Below are positions 7,109-15,887 of a stretch of 64,000 nt of DNA, piece by piece (position 1 is the first letter of the stretch; each line of letters begins with the position of its first letter). This DNA comes from Microvirga terricola. Lineage in GTDB: Bacteria; Pseudomonadota; Alphaproteobacteria; Rhizobiales; Beijerinckiaceae. The notes beneath the pieces are model-generated. The model was not told where the DNA came from. It ran no database searches and worked only from the letters and a program-made list of their open reading frames with translations. A program made the translations under genes and the position numbers. The stretch lies in NCBI RefSeq assembly GCF_011777495.1, contig NZ_JAATJS010000002.1, positions 124,001 to 188,000 on the forward strand, given 5' to 3'.

Positions 7109-7592
7109 GATTAACGGAAAGTGTAGAAAGTAGAACGATCACATTTTCTGTGGATACTTTGACCCGTTGGTAGGTCTGAACTTGCGCTCCGAGAGCGCCC
7201 TCGCGAGCGGCGAATGCGAGTCGCAAATGCGTTGCTTGGGCGACTCTTGGATCATCTGAAACGCGATAGAAGAGGCGAATTGTGATTCAAAAAATCCTTT
7301 CTAAAACAATGCGTTACAGGAATTGAAAAACGCCGTAGCGCTTCGTCAGCATGCGCGCGGCGCGCTTTCAGACACATCGTCGACGGAGTTGCGCGGCACG
7401 CGTTTGAAGACTCCGAAATCGGCTCTTCAGAGGCTCGAAAAAAAAGTTGTGATGCGCGTCGAAAAAACGCGGTTTGGAGTCGCCGAGGGGCGTCTGCCCT
7501 GCGCAGCGAGTCAAGAATCACCTGCGCCGATACGTGACGTAGCGGCAGAATTTGTCCTCGCGATACGCCTGTCGAGGCGCATATGAGGTGGC
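7109..7592. other. Non-coding stretch between histone-like gene and DMT exporter
   Basis: No gene is supported in these 484 bases. Short frames on both strands lack ribosome sites and recognisable products. Composition is less GC-rich near 7110-7150 and 7260-7340. I see no strong hairpin. It separates two divergent genes and probably holds both promoters. Confidence 0.5.
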
Positions 7593-8546
7593 ATGCGTCG
7601 CCCCGATCATCTCATCGAGTCTTCACGCGACGGGCGCGGCGGGTTATCGGTGTGGCCCCGCCACGATCCTCGATCCACCGTGCCTCATCGCAACATTTTC
7701 GCCGTCGTCTTTTGGATGAGCGGCGCGCTCCTCTCCTTCTCCGCAGCGGCGGTCGCCATCCGTGAGCTGTCGTCGACCTTCTCGGTGTTCGAGATCATGT
7801 CGATGCGCAACGTATCCGGCCTCGCGATCCTCCTTGGCTCCGCCTTCGTGATGCCGGAGTTGCGGCCCGGGTTGAAGCCGCGCCGCTTCACGCTCCATCT
7901 CGTCCGCAACGTCCTGCATTTCGTGAGCACCGATATGTGGGCCTACAGCCTCACGCTTCTGCCGCTCGCGACCGTCTTCGCGCTCGAGTTCACCTCGCCC
8001 GCCTGGGTGGCGCTGCTGGCGATCCCGCTGTTGAAGGAGCGAATGAATCGCGGGCGTTTCGTTGCCATCGTGCTCGGCTTTGCGGGGGTGCTCGTCATTC
8101 AGCGGCCGGGCATCGGCACGCTGCAGCCGGCAAGCTTCATCGTGCTTGCGGTGGCCTTCATGTTTGCCCTCGTCGCCATCCTCACCAAGCGGCTCACGCG
8201 GACCGTGAGCACCTTCTCGATCATCTTCTTCATGAACCTGATCCAGCTGCCTCTGAACCTCGCCGGGGTCGGTGGTGCGTTCTGGCACAGGATCGAGCTG
8301 GCCCACACTCTGCCCCTGATGGGCATCTGCCTCGGCGGGCTCCTATCCCATTACTGCCTCACCAACGCCTACCGCCATGGCGATGCGAGTATGGTGGTGC
8401 CGCTCGACTTCCTGCGTATTCCGCTCATCGCATTCGCCGGCTGGCAGCTTTATCAGGAGCAGCTCGATCCCTATGTGTTTGCGGGGAGCGCCTGCATCGT
8501 CGTAGGCCTCGTCTATAGTCTGCGTCGCGAGGCAAGATCGGAATGA
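7593..8546 (+). CDS. EamA/DMT-family transporter
   Basis: A 317-residue polytopic protein with about ten hydrophobic helices in two EamA halves (about 35-165 and 175-310). Typical segments are SFSAAAVAIRELS, FALEFTSPAWVALLAIPLLKERM and the repeat-half motif VVPLDFLRIPLIAFAGWQLYQEQ. The family exports or exchanges metabolites; the substrate is unknown. The ATG at 7593 has GAGG close upstream. A GTG at 7680 would remove a non-conserved lead of 29 residues and is a reasonable alternative. Its stop overlaps the next ATG (ATGA at 8543-8546), so it is translationally coupled to a helicase gene. Confidence 0.87.
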   Translation: MRRPDHLIESSRDGRGGLSVWPRHDPRSTVPHRNIFAVVFWMSGALLSFSAAAVAIRELSSTFSVFEIMSMRNVSGLAILLGSAFVMPELRPGLKPRRFTLHLVRNVLHFVSTDMWAYSLTLLPLATVFALEFTSPAWVALLAIPLLKERMNRGRFVAIVLGFAGVLVIQRPGIGTLQPASFIVLAVAFMFALVAILTKRLTRTVSTFSIIFFMNLIQLPLNLAGVGGAFWHRIELAHTLPLMGICLGGLLSHYCLTNAYRHGDASMVVPLDFLRIPLIAFAGWQLYQEQLDPYVFAGSACIVVGLVYSLRREARSE

Positions 8547-9634
8547 GTTGGTCGCCACAACAGGATGCTGCGCTTAAAGCGGTCGCCGATTGGCTGCGCC
8601 GTGGCGACCGGCAGACCTTCCGCCTGTTCGGCTATGCGGGCACGGGCAAGACGACGCTCGCACGGCATATTGCCGAAGGGGTGGAGGGAGAAGTCGCGTT
8701 CGGCGCCTTCACCGGCAAGGCGGCCTCGGTTCTGCGCGCCAAAGGCTGCGCGGATGCCTCCACCATTCACTCCATGATCTACCGTTCGCGGGAGTCCGAT
8801 GAGGGCGGCCCGCAATTCGTGCTCAACCGCCAGAGCCCGGCCTCCAAGGCCTCGCTCATCATTATCGACGAGTGCTCGATGGTCGATGAGGAGCTCGGGC
8901 GTGATCTCTTGTCCTTTGGCCAACCCGTCCTCGTGTTAGGCGATCCGGCGCAGCTTCCCCCGGTGAAGGGCGGTGGCTTCTTCACCGAAGCGGAACCCGA
9001 CATGATGCTCACCGAGGTGCATCGCCAGGCGCGCGACAATCCGATCATTCATATGTCGATGCAGGTGCGCGAGGGCGGAAGGCTGGAGCCGGGGTCTTAT
9101 GGTGAGAGCCGCGTCATCCGCCGCCGCGAGATCGACGCTGCGGCGGTGATGGCTGCCGATCAGGTTCTTGTCGGCCTCAACAAGACGCGTCGGCTCTACA
9201 ACACGCGCCTGCGCGAACTCAACGGTTATCGCGATCCGATGCCGGCAGCGGGCGAGAAGCTCGTCTGCCTGCGCAATGACAAGACCAAGGGGCTGCTCAA
9301 CGGCGGCATCTGGACCATTCTTGCGCTACGCGGCATCCGCAACGATTTCGTCCGCATGGACGTGGCGGCGGAGGACGATCCGCGCCGCCGCGCGGTGGAG
9401 GTTGCGGTTCACAAGACCTTCTTTGAGGGAGCGGAAGAGGGTATCCCCTTCGTATTGCGCCGCGAGTCCGATGAATTCACCTATGGCTATGCGCTGACCG
9501 TTCACAAGGCGCAGGGTTCGCAATGGGACGATCTCGTGCTTTTCGATGAATCCTACGCATTTCGAGAGCATCGCAGCCGCTGGCTCTACACCGGCCTGAC
9601 GCGTGCCGCCGACAAGGTGACGGTGGTCGCCTAG
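8543..9634 (+). CDS. RecD-like superfamily 1 ATP-dependent DNA helicase
   Basis: A 363-residue ATPase with Walker A GYAGTGKTT (30-38), GKAASVLR motif Ia, Walker B LIIIDECSMVD, motif III LVLGDPAQLPPV, and the UvrD_C_2-type ending YALTVHKAQGSQWDD with YTGLTRAADKV. It corresponds to the short RecD2/AAA_30 class, far smaller than RecD of RecBCD, and lacks the N-terminal helix-hairpin-helix region of RecD2. It probably unwinds or remodels DNA. The start overlaps the DMT exporter stop. In Hyphomicrobiales such helicases occur singly, and the pairing with a transporter is likely expression coupling only. Confidence 0.85.
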   Translation: MSWSPQQDAALKAVADWLRRGDRQTFRLFGYAGTGKTTLARHIAEGVEGEVAFGAFTGKAASVLRAKGCADASTIHSMIYRSRESDEGGPQFVLNRQSPASKASLIIIDECSMVDEELGRDLLSFGQPVLVLGDPAQLPPVKGGGFFTEAEPDMMLTEVHRQARDNPIIHMSMQVREGGRLEPGSYGESRVIRRREIDAAAVMAADQVLVGLNKTRRLYNTRLRELNGYRDPMPAAGEKLVCLRNDKTKGLLNGGIWTILALRGIRNDFVRMDVAAEDDPRRRAVEVAVHKTFFEGAEEGIPFVLRRESDEFTYGYALTVHKAQGSQWDDLVLFDESYAFREHRSRWLYTGLTRAADKVTVVA

Positions 9635-9685
9635 CGGCATTCCGCCCCGCAATTCCGACATCCTTCCGCTCAATTTTGCAGCAAC

Positions 9686-9704
9686 TCATGCACTGAGTGC
9701 ATGA
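9686..9704. promoter_or_regulatory. Perfect 9-bp inverted repeat upstream of dctP
   Basis: TCATGCACT-G-AGTGCATGA is a perfect palindrome with one central base, 140 bp before the TRAP binding-protein gene and 52 bp after the helicase stop. Its size and symmetry suit a dimeric regulator operator. No T tract follows, so it is not a terminator. Confidence 0.5.
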
Positions 9705-9843
9705 ACCCCCTGCTGCCTTGAGTCTGTTACATCCTGTCCAGGCCGCTATGAGGGGCGCACCAAGTTGTGCGTTTCACGGCCCTAGCGCGAAACATTCTGT
9801 CCGCGGGGTCGTGAGAGCGTGAAAACGCGAAAGGATTGTTTTG

Positions 9844-10932
9844 ATGAAGCGCCGCGCTTTTCTGCAAACCGCCACCGCCGGAGTGGCGGCGGGAGCGATT
9901 GCCAAACCTGCCATTGCCCAGTCGATGCCGGAGATCCGCTGGCGTCTCAGCTCCGGCTTCCCGAAGTCGCTCGACACCCTCTTCGGGGGCGGTGAGCTTT
10001 TGGCGAAATACGTGGCGGAGGCGACGGACGGCAAGTTCATCATCCAGCCCTTCGCGGCCGGTGAGATCGTCGGCACGCCGCAGGCGGCCGATGCGGTCGG
10101 CAACGGCACCATCGAGATGGCGCATACCTGCTCCTATTACTACATCGGCAAGGACCCAACTTTCGCCATTGGCACGAACCTGCCGTTCGGCATGAACTCG
10201 CGCCAGACCAATGCCTGGCTCTATCACGGCAACGGCAACGAACTGCTCAATGAGTTCTATGCCAAGTACAACCTCTTCGCGCTGCCTGCGGGCAATACGG
10301 GCGCGCAGATGGGTGGTTGGTTCCGCAAAGAGATCAAGACGGTGCAGGATCTCTCCGGCTTGAAGATGCGCATCGCGGGGCTCGCGGGCCAGATCATGGG
10401 GAAACTCGGCGTCGTGCCGCAGCAGATCGCGGGCGGCGACCTCTACCCTTCGCTCGAGCGCGGCACCATCGACGCCGCCGAGTGGGTCGCGCCGTACGAC
10501 GATGAGAAGCTCGGTCTCAACAAAGTCGCTCCCTATTACTACTACCCCGGCTTCTGGGAGGGCGGCCCCGCCATTCACTTCTTCATCAATCTGCAGAAGT
10601 GGAACGAGTTGCCGAAATCCTATCAGGCGGCGGTGATAGCGGCAGCCGGCTACGCCAATGTCGACACGCAGGCGAAGTACGATGCGCGCAATCCGGCGGC
10701 CCTGCGTCGCCTGATCGGGGCCGGCGCGCAGCTGCGCCCGTTCTCGCAGGAGATCATGGATGCGGCCTATAAGGCGGCGAACGAGATCTATGACGAACTG
10801 TCCGCTTCGAACCCCAACTTCAAGAAGCTGTACGACAGCTACAAGGCGTTCCGCGGCGAGGAATATCTCTGGTTCCAGGTCGCCGAATACGCCTACGACA
10901 GCTTCATGATCCGCGCCCGCGCGCGTGGCTGA
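9844..10932 (+). CDS. TRAP transporter periplasmic substrate-binding protein (DctP family)
   Basis: DctP proteins capture organic acids in the periplasm for a DctQM permease. The 362-residue product begins with a twin-arginine signal (KRRAFLQTATAGVAAGAIA), cleaved near residue 26. The mature part shows family hallmarks such as GELLAKYVAEATDGKF, QAADAVGNGTIEMAHT, and a central GWFRKEIKTVQDLSGLKMRI with the substrate arginine. The segment ERGTIDAAEWVAPYDD suggests the 2-oxo acid or lactate subclass. No permease gene is adjacent, so it either works with a remote DctQM or has another role. The TTG three bases upstream is a less likely start. Confidence 0.88.
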   Translation: MKRRAFLQTATAGVAAGAIAKPAIAQSMPEIRWRLSSGFPKSLDTLFGGGELLAKYVAEATDGKFIIQPFAAGEIVGTPQAADAVGNGTIEMAHTCSYYYIGKDPTFAIGTNLPFGMNSRQTNAWLYHGNGNELLNEFYAKYNLFALPAGNTGAQMGGWFRKEIKTVQDLSGLKMRIAGLAGQIMGKLGVVPQQIAGGDLYPSLERGTIDAAEWVAPYDDEKLGLNKVAPYYYYPGFWEGGPAIHFFINLQKWNELPKSYQAAVIAAAGYANVDTQAKYDARNPAALRRLIGAGAQLRPFSQEIMDAAYKAANEIYDELSASNPNFKKLYDSYKAFRGEEYLWFQVAEYAYDSFMIRARARG

Positions 10933-10970
10933 TCACGTGAGCCGGGCGAGCGGATTGCGCTTGCCTGGCT

Positions 10971-11801
10971 CTAATTGCTGATGTCGGAGGTATCACCGCC
11001 GGCGAGCTTCTTGGCGAAATAGGCGACGGTGCGCGAATAGACTTGCGACTTGTTCCATTCGCGCAGCACCTCGAAATTCGGTGCGCCGGGCGACCAATCG
11101 GCGCCGCGGACCCAGCCATGGCCGACGAGGAAATTGGCCGTGGACGCGAGCGCGTCGGCCGCGCTGTGCAACAGGTCGGCCCTGCCGTCGCCATCGAAAT
11201 CGACCGCGTACTTAAAGTAGGCGGACGGCATGAACTGGGTCTGGCCGAGTTCGCCCGCCCAAGCGCCGCGCATCTCGGCTGGCGTCAGATCGCCGCGCTC
11301 GACGATGCGGATGGCGTCCAGAAGATGCCGTTCAAACATCTCCGACCGCCTGCAATCATAAGCGAGCGTCGCGACCGAGCGGATCGTCGCCATGTTCCCT
11401 TTCACCGCACCGAAATCGCTTTCTAGCCCCCATATCGCCACCAGCACGGGGCCCGGAACGCCGAAGCGCTGCTGAATCCGCGCGAGAGTCGCGGCGTGCT
11501 TTTTCAGAAGCGTCGCTCCCATCCTGAGCCGATAGGGCGACACCATGCGGCCCGCGAACTGCTCGAAGCTCTGCTTGAACACGCCCTGGCCGCGATCCTT
11601 GCCGATGACGCTCGGATCGAACGTCACGCCGCTCAGAGCGGTGCGGATTGCATTGGCGGAAATGCCTTCGGCCACGGCTTCCTGGCGGATGTCACCGAGC
11701 CATTTCTCAAAACCCGCGGGGTCGCGGCAAGTCGCCGCCGAGGCCTGGCCCGCAAGACACACGAGGGCCGCGGTCAACGAGATGCACAAGGCTTTCCGCA
11801 T
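10971..11801 (-). CDS. Lytic murein transglycosylase (MltB/SLT_2 family)
   Basis: This enzyme cleaves the glycan strand of peptidoglycan in the periplasm and forms 1,6-anhydro-muramic acid. The 276-residue product has a signal peptide (CISLTAALVCLAGQASA) and the catalytic GLESDFGAVKGN motif with the active Glu. It also has the family segments FERHLLDAIRIVERGDLTPAEMRG, GELGQTQFMPS and YAVDFDGDGRADLLHS. It lacks the C-terminal peptidoglycan-binding domain found in longer paralogues. It stands as a single gene convergent with dctP. Confidence 0.93.
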   Translation of the reverse strand: MRKALCISLTAALVCLAGQASAATCRDPAGFEKWLGDIRQEAVAEGISANAIRTALSGVTFDPSVIGKDRGQGVFKQSFEQFAGRMVSPYRLRMGATLLKKHAATLARIQQRFGVPGPVLVAIWGLESDFGAVKGNMATIRSVATLAYDCRRSEMFERHLLDAIRIVERGDLTPAEMRGAWAGELGQTQFMPSAYFKYAVDFDGDGRADLLHSAADALASTANFLVGHGWVRGADWSPGAPNFEVLREWNKSQVYSRTVAYFAKKLAGGDTSDISN

Positions 11802-11960
11802 TGTTTTTCTCCTCTCACCGTCGCGCTTCGCGCTGTTTGCGAGGTAGGGCTGTGACGCTGCAACTCAAGGCCGGCAGGCCGCAGGGAGGCAACCAGATGG
11901 CCTCAAAAGCGTTGCTTTTGCCGTGGAGCTTGCGCCGCGAAATATTGAGGAGAATCAGTC

Positions 11961-12572
11961 ATGTTGACTGCGAAGCGCTGTGTCGTCGCGCTCGCCGCCT
12001 GCTTCGTGGCGCCTTCCGTCGGGGCTTCTGCCGCGCCGTCAGCGTTCGTTGCCGCGCCTGAAACCGTCAGGGCTCAGTTCGATCCTGCTTCGCAGGAAAC
12101 ACGCGTCGCAAGCCGTGTAACGCCCGACCTTTGTTTCTCGCTGGCGCTGCCGCAGGAATGGCGGGTGGATACCGGCGATCTCAAGACGAGCTTGAGCGCT
12201 ACTTCGTCGGACGCGGAACTCGGCCTGAACCTGCGATCTGCGCGGGAGCTGTGGAATCTGCCGCAAACCGATCTCGCACGCCGCGATGCGGCCTTGCTTC
12301 AGCGGGACTATGAGGGTCTTTTCGGCCGTCCCGCGCAAGCCGTTTCGCTCGTCTCGCCCGTGGCCGGAGCCGTGCGCTGGAGCGCGACCTGGATCGACGC
12401 GAACTTACCGGGCTTATCGCATGCTTTGACGGTCGAGACCGTCATCGTGCCATTGTCTCGTGATTGGGTTCTCGAACTCTCGTTGAGCAATGTCGAGGCT
12501 CGCGAAACCTATAATGCGCTCGTGTGGCAGGTGCTGTCCGGTTTGCGCGTACAGGATGGCGCTGGGTGCTGA
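11961..12572 (+). CDS. Secreted protein of unknown function
   Basis: A 203-residue protein with a clear signal peptide (VVALAACFVAPSVGASA, cleavage near 25). The mature part has no membrane span. It contains alternating beta-like segments (LCFSLALPQEWRVDTG, ARELWNLPQTDLARRDAALL, GAVRWSATWIDANLPG, DWVLELSLSN) and one C-terminal Cys. I do not recognise a family. GAGGAGA precedes the ATG at a normal distance. The next gene is an HWE kinase on the same strand, 185 bp away. The layout resembles a periplasmic sensor placed before a kinase, but this is only positional. Confidence 0.7.
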   Translation: MLTAKRCVVALAACFVAPSVGASAAPSAFVAAPETVRAQFDPASQETRVASRVTPDLCFSLALPQEWRVDTGDLKTSLSATSSDAELGLNLRSARELWNLPQTDLARRDAALLQRDYEGLFGRPAQAVSLVSPVAGAVRWSATWIDANLPGLSHALTVETVIVPLSRDWVLELSLSNVEARETYNALVWQVLSGLRVQDGAGC

Positions 12573-12757
12573 AGGCTGGATACCGTAATCGTCCGCGCTG
12601 GTGGCAGCGTTTCAGTGCAGCGCGGATAGCCTCGATGCGGGCGGGGGAGGGCGCAAAGAGCGCTGGGAGGCCAACGAGCCCCCATTGCCATGGCAGCGCC
12701 TCTGCCGTTACGGTAGCTGAAGAACGCTCCCAACCCGTTTTCGACAGGGCTGGCTCC

Positions 12758-14092
12758 ATGTTGACGCGTCTCACGAAGCTTGTCCCGGCCAATTCGCCGA
12801 TCGCCATCGTGATCGCGCTCCTGTGCGTGGCTCTCGCGACCTTGGCCCGCATGTCGCTCACGCCGCTGCTCGGTGCGACCTCTCCCTTTCTCACTATCTT
12901 TCCGGCGGCGCTGGTCGCAGCATTGATTGGTGGGGTCATTCCCGGTCTTGTAGCCATTGTCGCAGCGGTCCTGTCCGTCTGGTACTTCTTCATTCCTCCA
13001 GCCTTCGCCTTCGGGGCCGTGTCGTTTGAGGTCGGCGCGGCCGCCGTGTTTTATGTCGGTGTCGCGCTGCTCATCGTGCTCGCCGTCGGCGCGATGCGAG
13101 GAGCCTTGGCGCGCGTCGAGGCCGTGCAGGAAAAGCTTTATGCGGCGCTGGCGACCTCAAAGACCGGAACCTGGCGTTGGGATATGCGGAGCGATGTGGT
13201 CGAATGGGACCCGGCGACGGGAGATCTGTTCGAGCGCGACTATCGGCATGGACCGAAAACGCTGGAAGAGTTCCTTGCGATCGTTCACCCGGACGACAGG
13301 GAGCTGATGCTCAATGTGGTCAGTGAAGCCGTGCGCACGCGAGAGGTAGCGTCTTATGAGTTTCGCGCGGTGCTTCCCGATGGATCGGTCAAGTGGATGT
13401 TCGAACGCAGCCGCGCGGTCTGCGATGCGGATGGTCGCCCGCTTTATATGATCGGTGCTTCTGTCGATATCACCGACCGTAAGCGTGCCGAGGAGCGCCA
13501 GGTCTTGCTGCTGCATGAGCTGAACCACCGCGTCAAGAATACCCTGACCACCGTTCAGTCTCTCGCCAGCCAGACGCTCCGTAGCAGCCACTCGCCGGAG
13601 GAGTTTCAAACCGCTTTTCTGGCGCGGCTCATGGCTCTTTCGGCAACGCACGACATCCTCACCCGCACCCTGTGGGAAGGTGCTCCCTTAAGCGATGTGA
13701 TCGCGGCGGAGTTCAAGCCCCATGGCGGCATCGACGGGCAGCGGATCAGCGCCCTCGGCGAGTCGGTGGAACTTAAGCCCCAGCAGGCGCTGAGCCTCGG
13801 CATGGCTTTTCACGAACTGGCGACGAACTCGGCCAAATACGGCGCATTGTCGACGCCGCAGGGCAGCATCACGGTGTCCTGGATCGTGAAGGCGAACGGG
13901 AGCGTGGACCGACAGCTCTCGATCCTCTGGCATGAGTTCGGCGGTCCGGACGTGTATCAGCCCACGCACGAGGGTTTCGGCACGCGGCTTATCCAGCGCA
14001 GCATCACCCACGAACTTGGAGGTGAGGTTGAGATCAGCTACCACCGCAGGGGCATCGAATGCACGATGCAGTTTCCCTTAAGCACCGCGTGA
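12758..14092 (+). CDS. HWE-family sensor histidine kinase with DUF4118 and PAS domains
   Basis: The 444-residue protein starts with four hydrophobic helices (about 14-112; DUF4118/KdpD-like, including TIFPAALVAALIGGVIPGL and VWYFFIPPAFAF), continues with a PAS/PAC fold (130-243; TWRWDMRSDVVEWDPATGDL, IVHPDDRELM) and ends in an HWE kinase domain. The phospho-acceptor region is HELNHRVKN (253-261, likely His257). The catalytic part holds FHELATNSAKYGAL and the diagnostic ILWHEFGGP. HWE kinases are typical of Hyphomicrobiales and can feed the PhyR-EcfG stress pathway. No response regulator is adjacent, so it is an orphan kinase. The ATG at 12758 gives the full first membrane helix; the frame is open further upstream without a better site. 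Confidence 0.9.
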   Translation: MLTRLTKLVPANSPIAIVIALLCVALATLARMSLTPLLGATSPFLTIFPAALVAALIGGVIPGLVAIVAAVLSVWYFFIPPAFAFGAVSFEVGAAAVFYVGVALLIVLAVGAMRGALARVEAVQEKLYAALATSKTGTWRWDMRSDVVEWDPATGDLFERDYRHGPKTLEEFLAIVHPDDRELMLNVVSEAVRTREVASYEFRAVLPDGSVKWMFERSRAVCDADGRPLYMIGASVDITDRKRAEERQVLLLHELNHRVKNTLTTVQSLASQTLRSSHSPEEFQTAFLARLMALSATHDILTRTLWEGAPLSDVIAAEFKPHGGIDGQRISALGESVELKPQQALSLGMAFHELATNSAKYGALSTPQGSITVSWIVKANGSVDRQLSILWHEFGGPDVYQPTHEGFGTRLIQRSITHELGGEVEISYHRRGIECTMQFPLSTA

Positions 14093-14102
14093 GGAGATTT
14101 TT

Positions 14103-14531
14103 ATGGACGTGATCGTTTATCACAACCCGCAATGCGGGACCTCGCGCAATGTGCTCGGCCTGATCCGCAATGCGGGCATCGAGCCGCATGTCATCGAGTA
14201 TCTCAAGACGCCGCCGACGCGCCTGCTCCTGCGCCAGCTCATAAAACGCATGGGGATCGGTGTGCGTGATGTGGTGCGCCGGAAGGGCACGCCCTTCGAT
14301 GAGCTTGGGCTCGGCGATCCCTCTGTCACGGACGATCAGCTCCTCGATGCCATGATGGAGCGCCCGGTCCTGATTGAGCGCCCCATCGTGGTGACGCCTT
14401 ACGGCGTCAAGCTCTGTCGCCCGTCTGAAGCCGTGCTCGACATTCTGCCCGTGCCGCAACTCGGCGAGTTCAGGAAAGAGGACGGCGAGCTTGTCATCGA
14501 CGCCGCCGGGCGTCGCGCCGCGATAGCTTAA
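14103..14531 (+). CDS. arsC: Glutaredoxin-dependent arsenate reductase
   Basis: ArsC reduces arsenate to arsenite with glutathione and glutaredoxin. The 142-residue product has the nucleophile in HNPQCGTSRN (Cys11), the LLLRQLIKRMGIG helix and the substrate loop RPVLIERPIVVTPYGVKLCRPSE with its conserved arginines. It lies 10 bp after the HWE kinase gene, so the two are probably co-transcribed. It ends with a 4-base overlap of the convergent TSUP exporter stop. No arsB or acr3 gene is near; the flanking ArsR-family gene belongs to the BigR type instead. Confidence 0.93.
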   Translation: MDVIVYHNPQCGTSRNVLGLIRNAGIEPHVIEYLKTPPTRLLLRQLIKRMGIGVRDVVRRKGTPFDELGLGDPSVTDDQLLDAMMERPVLIERPIVVTPYGVKLCRPSEAVLDILPVPQLGEFRKEDGELVIDAAGRRAAIA

Positions 14532-15322
14532 AAGAGCGCGCTCGCGCCGCGGATAACCACGTAGATCCCGACCGTGATGACGAGCCCCGCGAAGATCATC
14601 GCGAGAGCTTGCTTGCGTCCGGCGAGGCGCTTGCCGAGCGACACGCCGCCAAGGCCGCCGATCAATCCGCCACCGATGAACAGGGCAGCGATCCCCCAAT
14701 CGACGAGGCCGGAGAAGGCGTAACTGAAAGCGGTCGCCGCGCCGAAGGCCGTCACGGCGATCAACGAGCTGCCGATGGCGAGCGGCAGCGTCATGCCGGT
14801 GGCGAGCATCAGGCCCGGTACCACGAGAAACCCGCCGCCGATGCCGAAAAATCCGGAGAGGAGACCTACGCCGAAGCCGGTGCCGAGCAGGGCGGGCAGA
14901 ATCCTGCGCGCGTTGTCCCGCGTCAGGAGCACATTGGCATCGCCTCCCGCTTTCTTCCGCCGCAGCATCATCAGGCCGACGACGATCATCAGAAGACCGA
15001 AGAGCGCCAGCAATCGCTGCCCATCAACCGACTTCGCAAGGCTCGCTCCAACGAGCGCGCCAAGAACGCCCGCGCTCGCGAAGACGAGGCCGCAGCGCCA
15101 CTTCACGTTTCCCGCGCGCCAATGCGCCATGAGATTGCCGAAAGCGCTGGCAGACACGGCGAGCGCGCTCGTACCAATGGCGACATGCGGTGATGCGATG
15201 CCGACCGCATAAACGAGAAGCGGAACGGCGAGGATCGAGCCTCCGCCACCCACGAGTCCCAGGATCAGCCCAACGAGAGCGCCGGACCCCATCGCAATTC
15301 CATTGGCAATAAGCAGCGACAT
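14528..15322 (-). CDS. TSUP-family (TauE/SafE) membrane exporter, probable sulfite/sulfur anion export
   Basis: A 264-residue protein with about eight membrane helices arranged as two similar halves. Each begins with a glycine-rich signature: LVGLILGLVGGGGSILAVPLL and VGLLSGFFGIGGGFLVVPGLM. TSUP proteins move sulfite, sulfoacetate or thiosulfate. Position as the third gene after a BigR-type repressor and a rhodanese suggests a role in exporting products of sulfane-sulfur oxidation. The ATG at 15322 is 5 bp after the rhodanese stop. Confidence 0.88.
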   Translation of the reverse strand: MSLLIANGIAMGSGALVGLILGLVGGGGSILAVPLLVYAVGIASPHVAIGTSALAVSASAFGNLMAHWRAGNVKWRCGLVFASAGVLGALVGASLAKSVDGQRLLALFGLLMIVVGLMMLRRKKAGGDANVLLTRDNARRILPALLGTGFGVGLLSGFFGIGGGFLVVPGLMLATGMTLPLAIGSSLIAVTAFGAATAFSYAFSGLVDWGIAALFIGGGLIGGLGGVSLGKRLAGRKQALAMIFAGLVITVGIYVVIRGASALF

Positions 15323-15327
15323 GTCGG

Positions 15328-15858
15328 TCAGGCCTTCGCTGGAGCGGCAGGCTTCCGGTTCCAAGGCGCAAGCGCTAGAAGCCGCGCCATGCCGCAGAAC
15401 CCCGTAGCGCCGGCAAAGATCAGGCCCGCGCCGACGAAGGCGGAAAGGGCATAGAACCAGGGATTCACGAACGTGCCGAGAAGCGCGCCGAGGACCACGA
15501 GCGAGCCTGCCGCAATCTGTACCTGACGCATCATTTCGAGCGGTTGGCTCTTGTCCTGCGCAACCGGCAGCCCAGCTTTCTTCCAGGCGTCGATGCCGCC
15601 TTCGAGAATATAGGCGTCGCAGGCCACAGCCGACGCGAGGCGTTGCGCGTTGCCGGCAGTACGCTGGCCCGACCGGCAATGGAAGATCACGGCGTTGCCA
15701 CTGGTGCCGACGGAGCCGTTGAGCCGGGATAAGGCATGATGATGGGCGCCGGGAATGCGCTCACGCGCATGTTCGTCCGCCTCGCGGATGTCGACGAGCA
15801 CGGCACCCTTCGCGATCAGGTCCTTGGCCTTCTGGGGCGAGATGGTTGCAAGAGACAC
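15328..15858 (-). CDS. Rhodanese-like protein with C-terminal DUF2892 membrane domain
   Basis: The 176-residue product has a single rhodanese domain (about 5-105; KGAVLVDIREADEHARERIPGA, active loop HCRSGQRT with Cys61, ILEGGIDAWKKAGLPV). Two membrane helices of DUF2892 type follow (QIAAGSLVVLGALLGTFV and FYALSAFVGAGLIFAGATG). Rhodaneses move sulfane sulfur between thiol acceptors. The start is GTG at 15858 with GGAG 9 bases upstream; no ATG is suitable. It is the middle gene of the repressor-rhodanese-TSUP operon. Confidence 0.9.
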   Translation of the reverse strand: MSLATISPQKAKDLIAKGAVLVDIREADEHARERIPGAHHHALSRLNGSVGTSGNAVIFHCRSGQRTAGNAQRLASAVACDAYILEGGIDAWKKAGLPVAQDKSQPLEMMRQVQIAAGSLVVLGALLGTFVNPWFYALSAFVGAGLIFAGATGFCGMARLLALAPWNRKPAAPAKA

Positions 15859-15887
15859 TTTGGGAAACTCCGTGTGAGACGCCGCCG

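Noticed and set aside
6255-7133. Leu/Gly/Arg-rich or Ala/Phe-rich proteins opposite the histone-like gene
   Set aside because: The repeats arise only from the complement of AAGAAG-type Lys/Ala codons; the minus-strand frame has GGAGG, a promoter and family resemblance.
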